Shown in pieces: positions 1 through 9,184 of a stretch of DNA of 64,000 nt. The notes beneath the pieces are model-generated. The model had not been told where the DNA came from, ran no database searches, and was given only the letters and a program-made list of their open reading frames with translations. Origin of the DNA: Methylobacter sp. GTDB taxonomy: Bacteria; Pseudomonadota; Gammaproteobacteria; Methylococcales; Methylomonadaceae. The position numbers and the translations under genes are program-made. The stretch covers positions 1 to 64,000 of the forward strand of contig NZ_JAUXVR010000042.1 in the NCBI RefSeq assembly GCF_030680395.1, given 5' to 3'. The stretch's first letter is position 1; each line of letters opens with the position of its first letter.

Positions 1-469
1 TTTATTCGATCAACGGCTTTTTCCATGCCCCTGCGTGGTCGATCTTTATTATCGTCGTTGGGCTATCGAGAACCACTACCGCGACGAAAAAGTCGGTTTC
101 GAGATCGAACGATTTCACAGTAAAACCGTTAATGGCATCCCGCAAGAACTGTTTGCCATTCTCATCGTTTGCGTCATCGCCAGTGTAGTGACCGCACTGT
201 TTGTCTCCTCCGAAGCGCTGGAAACCGAACATTGCAACCAAGCTCCGCAACTTAAAAACGCCGCTAAAGCCTTTGCTCGCGAAGCGGCCATTCTGACGGC
301 CATGAATCCGGACCGTGCCTTTGCCATTTTTCAAGAATTATTAGACGATATTCGACGGGTCAAATATTACCAACCCCATGAGCCTAAGCCCTCAACGCCA
401 CGTATTAATAAAGCCTCAGCTAATAAATGGCAAGGGCGCCGATCTCAAAAAATAACAGTGGCGGCTTAA
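1..469 (+). mobile_element. IS4-type transposase, C-terminal end (cut by window edge)
   Basis: The reading frame is open from the first bases of the window and ends at 469, so the N-terminal part lies outside. Just after position 35 the protein reads YYRRWAIENHYRDEK, which fits the IS4-family spacing Y-(2)-R-(3)-E-(6)-K, where the Glu is the last residue of the catalytic DDE triad. About 110 further residues follow, including a hydrophobic stretch (FAILIVCVIASVVTALF) and a basic tail. I see no terminal inverted repeat after the stop, so I cannot tell whether the element is complete. The GTG at 35 is only an internal codon that could look like a start. Confidence 0.75.
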
Positions 470-516
470 GTCAACAGCATTGACCTCAGAGTATGACCCC
501 ATTGATTCTCCATTGA

Positions 517-1104
517 TTACTCATCCGTCTTTTGTGTTCTCACCCACAGCGCAAAAGTCATCATAGCCCAACCGCGGATAGCTATTTCGATATTTAGGCA
601 TAGGGATATAAACCAGCCTTCCCCGGTAGGCCATTGCTTCCAGATTAAAAGTCCCATGATGATCGATATTAATCCGCCGAACGAGGTAACTAAGATATGG
701 GATAACTGCAAAGCATGAGCCAAGGTGATTCGCACAATACCGCGTACGATTAAAAATGTCGCGATCATCATGCTTAGCCGGGCGGGTTCTTCGGTCACAC
801 TGAGGATAATCAGGCCGCCGATAACCGCATCCAGCACCCCGACTTGCAGGTTTTGGAGGAAATCGCGCGTCTCCTTGGCTAAAGCAGCATCAAGACATTC
901 CAGCAAGCCGAGCGATAAAATCACCATGCCGCTGACCGGAAGCCAGGAAAGATGCCGCGCGGTCATCACAACAGCAGTAGGGTTGAGTGCGCTGGCTATT
1001 GCCAGAGTAGCGCCGGTCAGTATGATAAGTGCGCCTTGTACCAGCAAACGCCGCCAATCCATTTCGAAGCGTTCGTAAGAAAATAGTTTTTCAAGTAAAT
1101 TCAT
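517..1104 (-). CDS. HdeD/DUF308-like membrane protein
   Basis: This 195-residue protein is almost entirely hydrophobic, with about six predicted membrane segments in three pairs, the layout of the HdeD (DUF308) family. E. coli HdeD is linked to acid resistance, but most family members have no tested role. The N-terminus (MNLLEKLFSYERFEMDWRR) is a short cytoplasmic lead before the first helix. A purine-rich ribosome-binding site (AGGAGGA-like) precedes the start. It stands alone, between a transposase end and a divergently transcribed region. The family assignment rests on topology and length, and function is not deducible from the sequence. Confidence 0.6.
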   Translation of the reverse strand: MNLLEKLFSYERFEMDWRRLLVQGALIILTGATLAIASALNPTAVVMTARHLSWLPVSGMVILSLGLLECLDAALAKETRDFLQNLQVGVLDAVIGGLIILSVTEEPARLSMMIATFLIVRGIVRITLAHALQLSHILVTSFGGLISIIMGLLIWKQWPTGEGWFISLCLNIEIAIRGWAMMTFALWVRTQKTDE

Positions 1105-1623
1105 GCGGCTTTTCCTCCTAAATAAAGGGGTTGCTGTCGGTTTAATTATGTGCCGATTTTTTATGGCGCTCCATTAAACCATATTGCTTATTTAAATTCG
1201 TTAACATCCAATTAATCTATAATGCTTCATTCACTCTAATTCAATTTAAAGTCATTGAACACGGAAATAACTTATGCGTATTGTCTGTATTCTTGCCCTT
1301 GCGATTCTCTCAATTCTTGAGATTAGCCCCATTCCCATCACTCCGATATTGTTGATTTACGTCGTGGTGTTTCGTCCGGTATGGTTTTATGAGTTGGTTC
1401 TCAAGCTCTATGGCAAACATTAAAATCAGCGACAATGTAAAAAAACACCGCCTTTTCTGAGTTGGAATCCGCCAATATAGGGACGTGTTAACAGCTTTAC
1501 TCCAAAGCCGGGCTTAGCTGATCGATCCTGAAGATGGTAGGATTAGAGCGTAAAATCTCCGCCCGGCAGAATTTGGAAATAGTAAACTTTCCAATATCTT
1601 GAAGTAACTTATATGAATTTAAA
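1105..1623. other. Intergenic region upstream of the kinase operon
   Basis: Apart from the possible 49-residue frame at 1274-1423, this stretch holds no convincing gene. At about 1568-1592 a short inverted repeat (TTTGGAAA / TTTCCAAT) lies about 30 bases upstream of the histidine kinase start and could be part of its promoter region. No clear sigma-70 or sigma-54 promoter is visible. Confidence 0.4.
1274..1423 (+). CDS. Possible 49-residue hydrophobic protein
   Basis: A short frame encodes MRIVCILALAILSILEIS and continues to LVLKLYGKH. It is a single hydrophobic hairpin-like protein with two Pro residues in the middle (PIPITPI) and a basic C-terminus. A purine-rich GGAAATAA lies just upstream of the ATG. 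It sits alone in a 519-base gap between the HdeD-like gene and the histidine kinase. The composition is typical of a small membrane protein, and frames this hydrophobic can also arise by chance. I do not recognise a family. Confidence 0.4.
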   Translation: MRIVCILALAILSILEISPIPITPILLIYVVVFRPVWFYELVLKLYGKH

Positions 1624-3075
1624 ATGAAACCGATTTTTTACCGTCCTGCTCAGCTGCGCGGCTTGGCTTTTTTGGGCTTATTGTTGCTGGCTCTGGCCAT
1701 ACTCGGCGGCATGATCTGGCGAAATGTACATCACTTTGAAACGGTTTTTTCTTATGTTAACTATTCGCATCGCATCCAGAATGTATCGGTGGGCCTACAG
1801 CAATCGCTGATTGAATATCTGACCGAAACCGCGTCGGATACACATCCCGAGGCGTTAACCAAGACCCTGAATGACATGGATGTTTTGATGACTGATAAAC
1901 GTTATTTGTCGCCGGAAACCAGAACGAGCCTGGAAACGGTCAGAAATATGTTGGCCGATTTGTCCGCACTAAAAAAAGAAGAAAAACACAATCGATTGTT
2001 AACGGCGCTTAAATTGATGAGCGAAACGCTGGATAACGAGGCATTGCAGCGTGAAGAATCGCTGGAGGACATCAGCCGGAATACCCAAACCGAATTGTAT
2101 ATGGCTCTGGCTATATTCACGGCGATATTGTTTGTAGCGGCATTATTTTTACGCTTTAGAATCCTGCACCCGCTTAATGATTTGAGAGAACTGCTGCAAC
2201 GTTTGACCGAAGAAAACTTCACCCCGATCACTACTGATCATCTTGATCCGCTGCTATTGCCGGTGTTTAACAGCTATAACGAGATGGTCAAACATCTTGC
2301 CGAACTCGAAGATGTCAACCGCCTACATGCGCAATCGTTGCAACATGAAGTCAGGTTAGCCACGCAAGCCTTGCTGGAACAGCAATACAGCTTGGCGAAA
2401 ACCGACCGGTTGGCGGCAATAGGTGAAGTGGCAGCGGAATTAGCGCATGAGATACGTAACCCGCTGGCCGGAATTCAAATGGCATTTAATAATTTACGTC
2501 GCGAAATTGAGGACAGAGATCAGCTGGAAAGACTGGATTTGATTAATGCCGAACTGAAACGGATGGCAAGATTGCTTAACGACATGCTCGATCAAAGTCG
2601 TCATTCGCCGGAAGTGGCTACCGCTTTTGATGTGCGGACGTTAATTCGTGATTTGGTGGCGCTGACCCGTTACCAGATTGCCGGATCGATACATTTGGAA
2701 ATAGAGGCTCCCTGTGCGTTGCCGGTACATCTGCCTGAGAGCGGGGTGCGACAAGCTTTGTTGAACCTGATACTGAATGCGGCCGATGCGCTTGAAGGCA
2801 ATCCCGGTACTATCCGTATCAAGGCTCGAACTGACAAACAGGGATTACGTATCGACGTGCAGGATGACGGCATCGGTTTTTCTCAGGATATACTGGAACA
2901 TGGCATCCTCCCATTTCGTACCAGCCGTCAACGCGGTACCGGGCTTGGATTGGCGATGGTGCAACGTTTTGTAAAGGATGTCGGCGGCACGATCAGTCTT
3001 ACTAATCAACCGACTCATGGCGCATGCGTCTCCATATTACTGCCCAATGACTGCATTATTAGAGATAAATTATGA
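1624..3075 (+). CDS. Membrane sensor histidine kinase, NtrB-like
   Basis: This 483-residue protein should sit in the inner membrane. TM1 is about residues 12-32, a mostly helical periplasmic region follows, TM2 is about 158-177, and then a HAMP-like linker and a coiled coil (about 225-260). The DHp helix carries the phospho-acceptor His275 in LAHEIRNPL. The ATPase domain shows the N box (LNLILNAADAL, about 381-391), the G1 box DDGIGF and the G2 box GTGLGLA. It should phosphorylate the response regulator encoded next, whose ATG overlaps this stop by four bases. The periplasmic part has no recognisable ligand domain, so the signal is unknown. Confidence 0.88.
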   Translation: MKPIFYRPAQLRGLAFLGLLLLALAILGGMIWRNVHHFETVFSYVNYSHRIQNVSVGLQQSLIEYLTETASDTHPEALTKTLNDMDVLMTDKRYLSPETRTSLETVRNMLADLSALKKEEKHNRLLTALKLMSETLDNEALQREESLEDISRNTQTELYMALAIFTAILFVAALFLRFRILHPLNDLRELLQRLTEENFTPITTDHLDPLLLPVFNSYNEMVKHLAELEDVNRLHAQSLQHEVRLATQALLEQQYSLAKTDRLAAIGEVAAELAHEIRNPLAGIQMAFNNLRREIEDRDQLERLDLINAELKRMARLLNDMLDQSRHSPEVATAFDVRTLIRDLVALTRYQIAGSIHLEIEAPCALPVHLPESGVRQALLNLILNAADALEGNPGTIRIKARTDKQGLRIDVQDDGIGFSQDILEHGILPFRTSRQRGTGLGLAMVQRFVKDVGGTISLTNQPTHGACVSILLPNDCIIRDKL

Positions 3076-4502
3076 TAGAAACCCTGCTCATCATTGAAGA
3101 TGAAAAGTTGTTAGGTTCGGAGCTGTCCCGTCATTATCGACAGTCCGGCTGGGAAGTGGCGCTGGCTAACAATCTGAGTGAAGCCAGGGAATTATTGCTG
3201 AAGAAGAAAGTAGAGCCGTTACTGATTCTTTCCGATATGAATTTGCCTGATGGTAATGCGCTGGATTTCATGGAAAAGATCAAGAAGGATATTAGCTATA
3301 CCGACGCCGCCAAGGATGGCACAGGTAAGACAATGCCGGGTGCCTATGCCGAATGGCTGTTTTTAACCGGCTACGGCAATGTGCCGGATTCGGTCAGAGC
3401 CTTACGGCTGGGCGCTTACGATTTTCTGGAAAAGCCTTGCGATCTGGACCGCCTTGACCTGATAGTCGCCAGCGCCGCTCGCAGCGCATCCATTCAGCGA
3501 CGGGTTGCCGATCAAACCAAGCACCGGCACCGGCGTTATTCGCCGGATGCTTATGTCGGCCATAGTCAGCAAGCGCAGGGCATACGACAGTTACTGGCAA
3601 AATTGACGCAAGTGCCGTTCAGCGCCCTGATTATCGGCGGCGAGAGCGGCACCGGCAAAGGCCTGGCGGCGCGGATATTGCATTACGGCGGCTCGCGCGC
3701 CCAGCAGCCGATGATTGAAGTGAACTGTGCGGCATTGCCGCGGGAGTTGCTGGAATCGGAATTATTCGGTCACGAACCCGGCGCCTTTACCGGAGCCGCA
3801 GGACGGCATCGCGGTTTGCTCGAACAGGCCGATGGCGGCACCCTGTTCATGGATGAAATCGGTGAAATGCCGCTGGATTTGCAGGCAAAATTGCTCAAAG
3901 TGATTGAAGACCACAAAGTCCGGCGCTTGGGCGGGGAAAAGGAAATTCAGGTCGATGTGCAGATAGTCGCCGCCAGCAACCGTGATCTGGAAAAAATGGC
4001 GCAGGACGGTAGTTTTCGCGCCGATTTATATCATCGCTTAAGTGTGTTCAAATTGATTTTGCCGCCGCTACGCGAGGCGGTAGAAGATCTGGACGAGCTG
4101 GTGCCGTTATTCGTTGCCGAATACAACGCTAAAGCCGGACGGCAGGTTAAAGATATCCCCGATACCGTATGGAACAAACTGAAAGCGCATTATTGGCCGG
4201 GCAATGTCAGGGAGTTGCGTAACGTCATTGAGCGTTGCGTATTATTCTCCGACGGGCCGACATTTCCCGGGCAATGGCTGCAATTGCCCGGGCAGCCTGC
4301 CGTCGAGGCGTTACAAACCGAACAAGGCATTTGGTTGCCGTTGGATGGCAGCATGGCGCTGGACGATATGGATTGTTTTATTATCAAGACTGCTCTGGAG
4401 CGGGCGGACAACAATTTAACCGCAGCGGCCAGAGCGCTGGGGGCTACCCGCGAAACGCTACGCTACCGGGTGCGGAAATATAATCTGAAAACAGCTGATT
4501 GA
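3072..4502 (+). CDS. NtrC-family sigma-54 response regulator
   Basis: This 476-residue protein has the three-part NtrC layout. The receiver domain has the acidic pair ED(E) near residues 9-11, acceptor Asp55 (LSDMNLPDG) and Lys121 (FLEKPC). The AAA+ domain has Walker A GESGTGKG (190-197), the sigma-54 contact loop GAFTGA (237-242) and Walker B GTLFMDE (256-262). A Fis-type helix-turn-helix occupies about 435-476 ([21 protein letters not shown]). The intact GAFTGA loop indicates activation of sigma-54 promoters. The receiver has an insertion of about 15 residues between the acceptor Asp and the conserved Thr (about 72-90). It is paired with the kinase upstream; target genes are unknown. Confidence 0.9.
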   Translation: MIETLLIIEDEKLLGSELSRHYRQSGWEVALANNLSEARELLLKKKVEPLLILSDMNLPDGNALDFMEKIKKDISYTDAAKDGTGKTMPGAYAEWLFLTGYGNVPDSVRALRLGAYDFLEKPCDLDRLDLIVASAARSASIQRRVADQTKHRHRRYSPDAYVGHSQQAQGIRQLLAKLTQVPFSALIIGGESGTGKGLAARILHYGGSRAQQPMIEVNCAALPRELLESELFGHEPGAFTGAAGRHRGLLEQADGGTLFMDEIGEMPLDLQAKLLKVIEDHKVRRLGGEKEIQVDVQIVAASNRDLEKMAQDGSFRADLYHRLSVFKLILPPLREAVEDLDELVPLFVAEYNAKAGRQVKDIPDTVWNKLKAHYWPGNVRELRNVIERCVLFSDGPTFPGQWLQLPGQPAVEALQTEQGIWLPLDGSMALDDMDCFIIKTALERADNNLTAAARALGATRETLRYRVRKYNLKTAD

Positions 4503-4507
4503 TGAAT

Positions 4508-4891
4508 TCACCGCGAAAAAACACGAAGAGCAACGTGTTTGCTATCACGCAACCGATACAGCAAAAATACCGCCAACCCCGCGCCGCTGGTATCGGCAAT
4601 CCAATCGGCGGCATCAGAAAAGCGACCCTCAACAAAAGACTGATGCCATTCATCGGATATGCCGTATAAACTGCAAAAGGTAATGCTGAACAAAGCAAGT
4701 ATAATAGATCCATTAAGCAGGTATTTGAAACTGCGCCATGCCAATACCCCCATTATAAAATAGGCGCCGGCATGAAGGATCTTGTCCTGCTGGGAAAACA
4801 AGCCCGGAACCGGCAGGGTAGGTTGGTCGGAAAGCCAGTAAATAAACAGGCAATAGAGAAACAGCGACGTGAAATCTAAAATCTTGGTCAT
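4508..4891 (-). CDS. VanZ-like membrane protein
   Basis: The 127-residue form starting at the ATG at 4891 is preferred, because the longer frame to 4984 would run into the divergent DUF455 gene. The protein has about four membrane segments. It carries the VanZ-family pattern of an acidic loop followed by Asp: SDEWHQSF, then GRFSDAADWIADTSGAGLA. VanZ proteins are small integral membrane proteins; the founding member modestly raises teicoplanin resistance, but most chromosomal homologues have no known role. The gene converges on the response regulator with only five bases between the stops, and it diverges from DUF455. Confidence 0.7.
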   Translation of the reverse strand: MTKILDFTSLFLYCLFIYWLSDQPTLPVPGLFSQQDKILHAGAYFIMGVLAWRSFKYLLNGSIILALFSITFCSLYGISDEWHQSFVEGRFSDAADWIADTSGAGLAVFLLYRLRDSKHVALRVFSR

Positions 4892-4911
4892 AGCTTTACA
4901 ATTAATGAGTA

Positions 4912-5706
4912 ATGAAAAATTTATTTGAATTTGCCGAGGCGTTTTTTGGTCAGGCCAATGTCGATGACAAATTGGCGCTGACACATCAGGCTTGGCAAGC
5001 TTACATTGCCGGAGAATTAACGTTTACCTCGGACCGGCCTGTATTGCCGATAGAGCGGGTAACGTTTCCCGAGAGGCCGGAGTTATTGGCTCCCCGCCAG
5101 ATGCCCCGGAGAAAATTGACCACGCCTGGCGGTGTAGCCGCTTTTTTTCATGCTATTGCCCATGTTGAATTTGTCGCCATTTATCTGGCCTGGGATATTT
5201 TGTATCGTTTTCGCGGCATGCCCGAACGATTTTATCAGGATTGGCTGCGCGTTGCCGATGAAGAAGCTCAGCATTTTGCATTAATCAGGACGCATTTACT
5301 GGCTATGCAGGTTGATTACGGCGATTTACCTGCGCACAGCGGTTTATGGGATCATGCCAAAGATACTGCCGATGATTTGCCGGGCAGGTTGGCGATGGTT
5401 CCTCGCTGTATGGAAGCGCGGGGATTGGATGTAACGCCTGCGCTTATTGAAAAATTCAGGATACTGGATGATGGTGCAAGCGTGGCAATTTTAACGCGTA
5501 TTTTAAACGATGAAGTAGGGCATGTAGAGCTGGGGTCTTACTGGTTTAAGTTTGTTTGTCAGCAACGCGGCTTTGAATCCGAAGCCAAATACCGGGAATT
5601 AATCGATCAATATTATGTGGGCGGCAAGCCTAAAGGACCGTTTAACAGGGAATTGCGCAAAATTGCCGGTTTTTCGGATGCCGAGATAGATTGGCTGGAA
5701 TGTTAA
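4912..5706 (+). CDS. DUF455 ferritin-like protein
   Basis: This soluble 264-residue protein is rich in helices. It carries two metal-ligand style motifs typical of the ferritin-like fold: HVEFVAI at about residue 82 with a later EEAQHFALI, and NDEVGHVELGSYW near residue 205. Glu and the ExxH repeats would form a di-iron site. This matches the DUF455 family as I know it; in some bacteria it lies near tRNA-modification or stress genes, but no reaction is established. It is transcribed away from the VanZ-like gene and is followed 40 bases later by the MCE operon. Confidence 0.75.
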   Translation: MKNLFEFAEAFFGQANVDDKLALTHQAWQAYIAGELTFTSDRPVLPIERVTFPERPELLAPRQMPRRKLTTPGGVAAFFHAIAHVEFVAIYLAWDILYRFRGMPERFYQDWLRVADEEAQHFALIRTHLLAMQVDYGDLPAHSGLWDHAKDTADDLPGRLAMVPRCMEARGLDVTPALIEKFRILDDGASVAILTRILNDEVGHVELGSYWFKFVCQQRGFESEAKYRELIDQYYVGGKPKGPFNRELRKIAGFSDAEIDWLEC

Positions 5707-5746
5707 TGACGTCAGCCTCCAAGGTGAAAACAATACAATTATCCCT

Positions 5747-6886
5747 ATGACTGATACCTCAACCATTCAGGATGTACCGCCTACAGTGGAAGTCGTCGAG
5801 CAGAGCGACGGACGACGTTGCGTTAAACTGACGGGTAGCTGGAATCTTCGCAGTCTGGTAACAGCAACCGATCTGAACCGGAAAATCAGCTCGTACGCAG
5901 CTAATAAAAACATTCAGTGGGATATGAGCTCGATTGACGTGCTCGATAGCGCCGGCGCCTTGATTCTCTGGAAAGCCTGGGAAAAAACGATACCGGTTGC
6001 GTTGCAGATGAAGCCTGAACATCAACGTTTATTCGAGCGCTGGGACGCCCAGAAAGTTCCTGAACCCGAACCGTCGAGTTCCCGATCAAACCTGATCATC
6101 AAATACGTCCGGCAACTGCTTGCCAGCTTTTGGGTACAGTTGCTGGAACTGGTGACTTTATTAGGTCAACTGGTTCTGGATATAGGTTATCTGTTGCTGC
6201 ATCCGGGCGGTATTCCCTGGTCTGAAATTTCCATCACGATTTATGAATCCGGAGTTCGGGCTCTGGGTATCACCGCTCTGGTGGGCTTTTTGATCGGCAT
6301 TGTGCTCAGCTATCTGTCGGCGTTGCAACTGAAGATTTTCGGGGCGGAGATTTATATCATCGATATTCTGGGTTTGAGCGTCATACGCGAGTTAGGGCCT
6401 TTGCTGGCAGCTATTCTGGTTGCGGGTCGTTCAGGTTCGGCAATGACGGCGCAAATCGGCATCATGCGGGTGACAGAGGAACTCGATGCCCTATCGGCCA
6501 TGGGCATATCTCATTCATTGCGCCTGATTCTGCCCAAGGTGGTGGCGTTGACCATCGTTTTACCGCTGATAAGCGTATGGACCAGTGCCCTGGCGCTGAT
6601 AGGCGGCATGGTTTCGGCGCAAAATACGCTGGACATCAGTTACCAGCAATTTTTCCTTAAATTGCCTGATGTGGTGCCGCTGATTAACGTTTTTATCGGT
6701 CTGGGGAAAAGCGCGGTTTTCGGTTTGATGATTGCGCTGATTGCCTGTCATTTTGGTTTCAGGATCAAGCCGAATACAGAAAGCCTGGGCAATGAAACCA
6801 CTAATTCCGTGGTGGCGGCCATTACCGTGGTGATTATGGTCGATGCGGTATTCGCTATTTTGTTTATGAATGTTGGAATGCCATGA
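5747..6886 (+). CDS. mlaE: MlaE-type lipid ABC permease fused to STAS domain
   Basis: This 379-residue protein has two parts. Residues about 10-105 form a STAS-like domain (IQWDMSSIDVLDSAGALIL, with the Ser-Ala turn of STAS proteins). Residues about 120-379 form the MlaE permease, with five or more membrane segments and the conserved cytoplasmic stretch ELGPLLAAILVAGRSGSAMTA. In E. coli the STAS subunit MlaB is a separate protein that binds MlaF; here it appears joined to the permease. The gene starts an operon in which each stop overlaps the next start by a few bases. The complex should move phospholipids between the inner and outer membranes; direction cannot be read from sequence. Confidence 0.88.
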   Translation: MTDTSTIQDVPPTVEVVEQSDGRRCVKLTGSWNLRSLVTATDLNRKISSYAANKNIQWDMSSIDVLDSAGALILWKAWEKTIPVALQMKPEHQRLFERWDAQKVPEPEPSSSRSNLIIKYVRQLLASFWVQLLELVTLLGQLVLDIGYLLLHPGGIPWSEISITIYESGVRALGITALVGFLIGIVLSYLSALQLKIFGAEIYIIDILGLSVIRELGPLLAAILVAGRSGSAMTAQIGIMRVTEELDALSAMGISHSLRLILPKVVALTIVLPLISVWTSALALIGGMVSAQNTLDISYQQFFLKLPDVVPLINVFIGLGKSAVFGLMIALIACHFGFRIKPNTESLGNETTNSVVAAITVVIMVDAVFAILFMNVGMP

Positions 6887-7680
6887 GTAATTCATACGCA
6901 ATACAGCTGGAACATGTCTGGACCAGTTTCGGCGATCCCGACAAGGGCGGCAAAATTGTTCATAAAGATATTAGTCTTTCTCTGGAACATGGCGAGATTT
7001 TGGGATTGGTCGGCGCATCGGGTTGCGGCAAGACCACATTACTGCGCGAAATCATCGGTCTGCAAATACCCACTCAGGGTGAGGTGTTTGTGATGGGGCA
7101 ATCTTTAAAAAACGCTGATTCCGGTCATGGCCAGCGACTGCGTAACAATTGCGGCGTACTGTTTCAGAAAGGCGCGTTATTTAGCGTTTTAAATGTTTTT
7201 GATAATATTGCCTTTCCACTACGGGAGCTGGGCTTTCGTGATGAGGAATTGATTACGCGCATCGTGTTTATGAAACTGGCAATGGTCGGCTTGGCTGACA
7301 GTGACGCGTGGTTAAAACCGGCCGATTTGTCGGGCGGCATGACCAAGCGGGTCGCGCTCGCCCGCACTATGGTTCTGGAGCCCGGGCTGTTATTGCTTGA
7401 TGAGCCGACCTCGGGTCTTGATCCTATTTCCGGCGAGGACTTTGTCAGTTTGTTATCCGAATTGCATAAGGATCTTCATTTTACGGTAGTTATGGTGACC
7501 CATGATTTGGATATATTGCGGGATTTGTGCACCAAGGTTGCCGTGTTGGCGGATAATCAGTTGGTTGCTTTTGGAACACTGGCTTCCGTTTTAAACTGCA
7601 AGCATCCTTTTGTGGAGAAATTCTTTCACAATAAACGCGCTGAACGGGTATTTCAATATCAGGAGACTGCTCATGAGTAG
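6883..7680 (+). CDS. mlaF: MlaF-type ABC transporter ATPase
   Basis: This 265-residue ATPase powers the MCE lipid transporter. Visible motifs are Walker A GASGCGKTT (44-52), a Q-loop FQKGALFS, the signature LSGGMTKRV and Walker B LLLLDEPTSGLDP with the switch His in VTHDLD. LSGGMTKRVA with Met-Thr in place of the usual Gln-Arg is characteristic of MlaF-type ATPases. The ATG overlaps the permease stop by four bases, and the stop overlaps the mlaD start by eight bases, so translation is probably coupled. Confidence 0.92.
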   Translation: MSNSYAIQLEHVWTSFGDPDKGGKIVHKDISLSLEHGEILGLVGASGCGKTTLLREIIGLQIPTQGEVFVMGQSLKNADSGHGQRLRNNCGVLFQKGALFSVLNVFDNIAFPLRELGFRDEELITRIVFMKLAMVGLADSDAWLKPADLSGGMTKRVALARTMVLEPGLLLLDEPTSGLDPISGEDFVSLLSELHKDLHFTVVMVTHDLDILRDLCTKVAVLADNQLVAFGTLASVLNCKHPFVEKFFHNKRAERVFQYQETAHE

Positions 7681-8587
7681 AGAAAATCATGCACTGATTA
7701 CCGGCCTGTTTCTGATTGCTTTGGTAACGGCATCGACGGCGATTATTTTCTGGATTGGCACCATCAATCAGGAGCGCAATCACTATGTTATTTCGACACG
7801 GGCATCAGTTTCCGGCCTTAATCCGGAGTCCACGGTTTTTTACCGGGGCATTGCGGTGGGAAAGGTGCTTAATGTTCAGTTTGATCCTTTGGATTCCGGC
7901 ACTATTCTTGTTCCCATTGAGGTCGATAAAGGTATCGTGCTGAATAAAGGTGTTTACGCAACCTTGCGCTTAAAAGGCGTGACCGGATTGACCCAGATTC
8001 AGCTGGAAGATTCCGGCACTGTAACCGAACCGTTGCCGCCGGGGGATAATCCTTTGTCGCGAATTCCTTTAGTACCATCAATGACCGATAAACTGATGGA
8101 CTCGGGAGAAGAACTTTTGCATAAAGCCGATCATTTAATGCAGCGGCTTAGTTCGCTATTAAATGATGAAAATGAAAAGAATATCGGCGGTATTTTAAGC
8201 AACCTGAAAACATTAACCGACAAGCTTTCCGAATTACAAAAGAGCGTTGACAAGGCGCTTGCCGGGATACCTGCATTGAGCACGGATGCCCGAAAAACCC
8301 TAACGAATATTGATGCATTAACTAATGATTTACAGGGTTTATCCAAGGAAATGCAAAACCTCAGCGTAAAAACGGCGAGTCTTGTCGATAGCGGTAAAGC
8401 CACTGGCGATGCTTTGGCGCAGACCACATTCCCGAAAGTTAACAAGCTACTGACTGAGTTACAGGCGACAACGCAACAGGTAAAAAGAGTTGCCACGATG
8501 CTGGAGAACAATCCGCAGGAATTATTATGGGGACCCAGCCAACAGAATGCAGGGCCGGGTGAGCCGGGCTATAAGGAACCACAATGA
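7673..8587 (+). CDS. mlaD: MlaD-type MCE-domain protein
   Basis: The start at ATG 7673 (MSRENHALITG) is chosen because it follows GGAGAC and gives the usual MlaD N-terminus; an upstream in-frame extension to 7610 lies inside mlaF. The 304-residue protein has one membrane anchor (about 8-30), one MCE domain (about 38-118, with STVFYRGIAVGKV) and a long helical tail (about 150-280), which is longer than in E. coli MlaD. Such proteins form a hexameric ring in the periplasm that carries lipid. No mlaC gene follows; a lipoprotein gene takes that place. Confidence 0.85.
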   Translation: MSRENHALITGLFLIALVTASTAIIFWIGTINQERNHYVISTRASVSGLNPESTVFYRGIAVGKVLNVQFDPLDSGTILVPIEVDKGIVLNKGVYATLRLKGVTGLTQIQLEDSGTVTEPLPPGDNPLSRIPLVPSMTDKLMDSGEELLHKADHLMQRLSSLLNDENEKNIGGILSNLKTLTDKLSELQKSVDKALAGIPALSTDARKTLTNIDALTNDLQGLSKEMQNLSVKTASLVDSGKATGDALAQTTFPKVNKLLTELQATTQQVKRVATMLENNPQELLWGPSQQNAGPGEPGYKEPQ

Positions 8588-9129
8588 AATATTTATTAAT
8601 CGGATGGTTAATATTTGCAAGCATGGGTTGTAGCGTTACTGCCAGACAGCCTGCACTGCATGACTTCGGTTTGGCCATGTCAGCAGCGGCTCATCAGGGC
8701 AAAAGGCCAATTAGCATCAATGCTCCGACTTGGCTTTGGGATAACCGTATCCGCTATCGATTGCTTTATTCCTCACCTTCTCAAGTAAGGTTCTACGGTT
8801 TGGATCGCTGGATTGCTTCACCGCCCGAGATGTTTGAGCAGTTATTGAATTTCAGCGGCAAGGATCAGGATTATGCATTGATAATCCGACTACAGGATTT
8901 TGAACAGCAATTTGATGCGCCGGATCGGGCACGTGTGGTATTGCGTTTCTCCGCAGATGTTTATTTTAACGATAACAAACAGAAAACGAGTACACAGGAA
9001 TTTTATTTGCAACAACCCACTAAAACCCCTGATGCGGCTGGCGCAATAATTGGTTTTATTGATTTGGCACACAAGGCTAATGAAAGAATCGATAATTGGG
9101 TCACCGGATTATCGGATCGCCAAGAGTAG
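8584..9129 (+). CDS. PqiC/YmbA-like outer-membrane lipoprotein of the MCE operon
   Basis: This 181-residue protein begins with a lipoprotein signal (MKYLLIGWLIFASMGC, Cys16 as the lipidated residue). The rest resembles the ABC-type transport auxiliary lipoprotein family (PqiC/YmbA), including an early strand that names the small-molecule face (ISINAPTWLWDNRIRYRLLYSS). PqiC is the outer-membrane partner of the PqiAB MCE system. Its ATG overlaps the mlaD stop by four bases, so it is the last gene of this operon and probably the outer-membrane docking part of the complex. Family assignment is from pattern and context, without alignment. Confidence 0.72.
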   Translation: MKYLLIGWLIFASMGCSVTARQPALHDFGLAMSAAAHQGKRPISINAPTWLWDNRIRYRLLYSSPSQVRFYGLDRWIASPPEMFEQLLNFSGKDQDYALIIRLQDFEQQFDAPDRARVVLRFSADVYFNDNKQKTSTQEFYLQQPTKTPDAAGAIIGFIDLAHKANERIDNWVTGLSDRQE

Positions 9130-9148
9130 GCAGTTTGCATGCATTAGG

Positions 9149-9184
9149 CAAAAAAAACCTCCCAATGCCAAGGGCAAAGGGAGG
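9149..9184 (-). terminator. Rho-independent terminator read on the minus strand
   Basis: CCTCCC (9158-9163) pairs with GGGAGG (9179-9184), with an inner TGCC/GGCA stem. The plus strand has eight A residues directly before it, which become a U-run after the hairpin when read on the minus strand. No minus-strand protein gene lies to its right before 9790. Confidence 0.6.
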
